Positions 63,349-64,000 of a stretch of 64,000 bases of DNA are shown piece by piece. Position 1 is the first letter of the stretch. The number at the start of each line of letters is the position of its first letter. The stretch comes from Dendrophyllia cribrosa (Eukaryota > Cnidaria > Anthozoa > Scleractinia > Dendrophylliidae), in the NCBI GenBank assembly GCA_024195265.1, contig JAJLRJ010000013.1:19657431-19721430 (forward strand), in the 5' to 3' direction. The translations under genes and the position numbers were made by a program. A model generated the notes under the pieces. It was not told the origin of the DNA. It searched no databases and saw only the letters and a list, made by a program, of their open reading frames with translations.

Positions 63349-63566
63349 CTAAATTGAAAGTTCCTTAATAGATACGGCTAAACGTTCGCTAAGACCATGC
63401 TTAATATATCTGTGCTTAGTGGATTCACAACTCCAACCAGCATGCCGAATATCTAACAAGTCACCAGCTATTTTCCTACAAGCCGGATTTGAAGCAGCGC
63501 CAGACTTCATACTATGTGTGCCGTACTTAGAAATATAACCAACAAATGGCTTGATATACTTCTTAA
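63349..63566 (-). pseudogene. tyrosine recombinase C-terminal fragment
   Basis: The minus strand reads YGTHSMKSGAASNPACRK, then HAGW, then ESTKHRYIKHGLSERLAVSI, stop at 63351-63349. This is the Box II end of Crypton/DIRS-like tyrosine recombinases: the usual H-x-x-R is HSMK here (R to K), then the H/G-W and the nucleophilic Tyr (HRYIK). The upstream part is cut off by the TTAA element at 63567. Confidence 0.75.
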
Positions 63567-63785
63567 GGTTACAGTGTACCTTCGGGGGTGTTTCCAGTAT
63601 ACCAGCTCTAGCGTCTTAAGATTACACTTAATATACCTAAACCCAGATATCAAATTAAAGCTCATAGAGCTGGCTATCTAAATATGGAAACCATTTGGTA
63701 ATAAAATGAATTGTCGAATTTTTTACGACGTCTAAATTCGAACGTCCGAATCAGCTTTAAAACGCTATAACTCAAAGCGATTACA
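63567..63785 (-). mobile_element. partial TTAA element, family G (copy 2)
   Basis: GGTTACAGTGTACCTTCGGG preceded by TTAA. The following 215 bp is the reverse complement of 22800-23018 (AATCAGCTTTAAAACGCTATAACTC, TTTTTTACGACGTCTAAATTCG). The other end is replaced by the minisatellite or lies beyond it. Confidence 0.85.
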
Positions 63786-63786
63786 G

Positions 63787-64000
63787 TCAAACCTGTATAT
63801 AACGGCCCTGTATATAGCGGTCACCCTGTATATAACGGTCACCGAACAACTTCCCAAAAATCGTGCCTTATATTTACTGTAAAGTTTACCTGTATATAGC
63901 GGTCACCTGTATATAACGGACGCGGTCACCCTTTAGACTTCCCGAATCCACAATTTCATTATTTTTTACCTGTATATAACGGTCACCAAATTGGATTACG
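63787..64000 (+). repeat. CTGTATATAACGGTCACC repeat
   Basis: At least seven copies of CTGTATATARCGGTCACC, tandem at 63795-63845 and spaced at 63888-63925 and 63969-63988. Such motifs occur as terminal repeats of pogo/Tigger-like elements; the window ends before the element does. Confidence 0.8.

Noticed and set aside
1..64000. tRNA or rRNA genes
   Set aside because: I found no cloverleaf with A and B boxes and no rRNA core; a covariance search could still find degenerate tRNA-derived SINEs.

Overview
This window reads as nuclear DNA of a metazoan, most likely an anthozoan cnidarian such as a stony coral. That is inferred from content (a cnidarian-style NACHT-LRR receptor, Penelope-like, Tx1/L1-like and tyrosine-recombinase elements, very dense MITEs), not from a species-specific marker. 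Genes are intron-rich with GT-AG introns and sit in AT-rich DNA full of mobile elements. A 500-base run of N lies at 91-590.

Two genes appear intact, both on the + strand. (1) About 4.9-35.9 kb: a class IA PI3-kinase regulatory subunit (p85 family) in about 23 exons. Every exon junction from 5275 to the stop at 35907 is phase-consistent and gives 845 residues after the first readable exon. The C-terminal half is classical (RhoGAP/BH, nSH2, p110-binding coiled coil, cSH2). The N-terminal half is unusual: a C1-like zinc module, a SAM domain and a second, perfect C1 domain, with no SH3 seen. (2) 39653-44342: calreticulin in 10 exons, 443 residues, with signal peptide, 3+3 P-domain repeats, acidic tail and KDEL. 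A perfect ER-stress element (CCAAT-N9-CCACG) lies upstream.

On the minus strand at 55046-52147 is a NACHT-LRR receptor whose N-terminus is a four-transmembrane, cysteine-looped domain with connexin/innexin/LRRC8-like topology. It is a potentially new domain fusion, but this copy carries at least three frameshifts and is probably a pseudogene. At 46.6-47.9 kb is an unfamiliar ORF (HTH, coiled coil, C-terminal membrane segment) split by a 0.7 kb foldback element.

Most other sequence is mobile DNA: a nearly full-length Tx1/L1-like LINE at 57.3-63.3 kb (minus) with ORF1, a damaged ORF2, poly(A) and a target duplication of about 25 bp; a hAT transposase pseudogene at 56.2-57.1 kb; a Penelope-like GIY-YIG remnant at 20.9-22.1 kb with a hammerhead-like fold at its 3' end; other LINE fragments; a tyrosine-recombinase fragment at 63.35 kb; and more than 20 non-autonomous elements with readable inverted repeats and, often, target duplications (TTAA, TA, 8-bp and 9-bp types). 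Several are nested. The PIK3R introns also hold a 77-bp minisatellite and three arrays of a related 88/106-bp satellite family that also occurs as single units around calreticulin.
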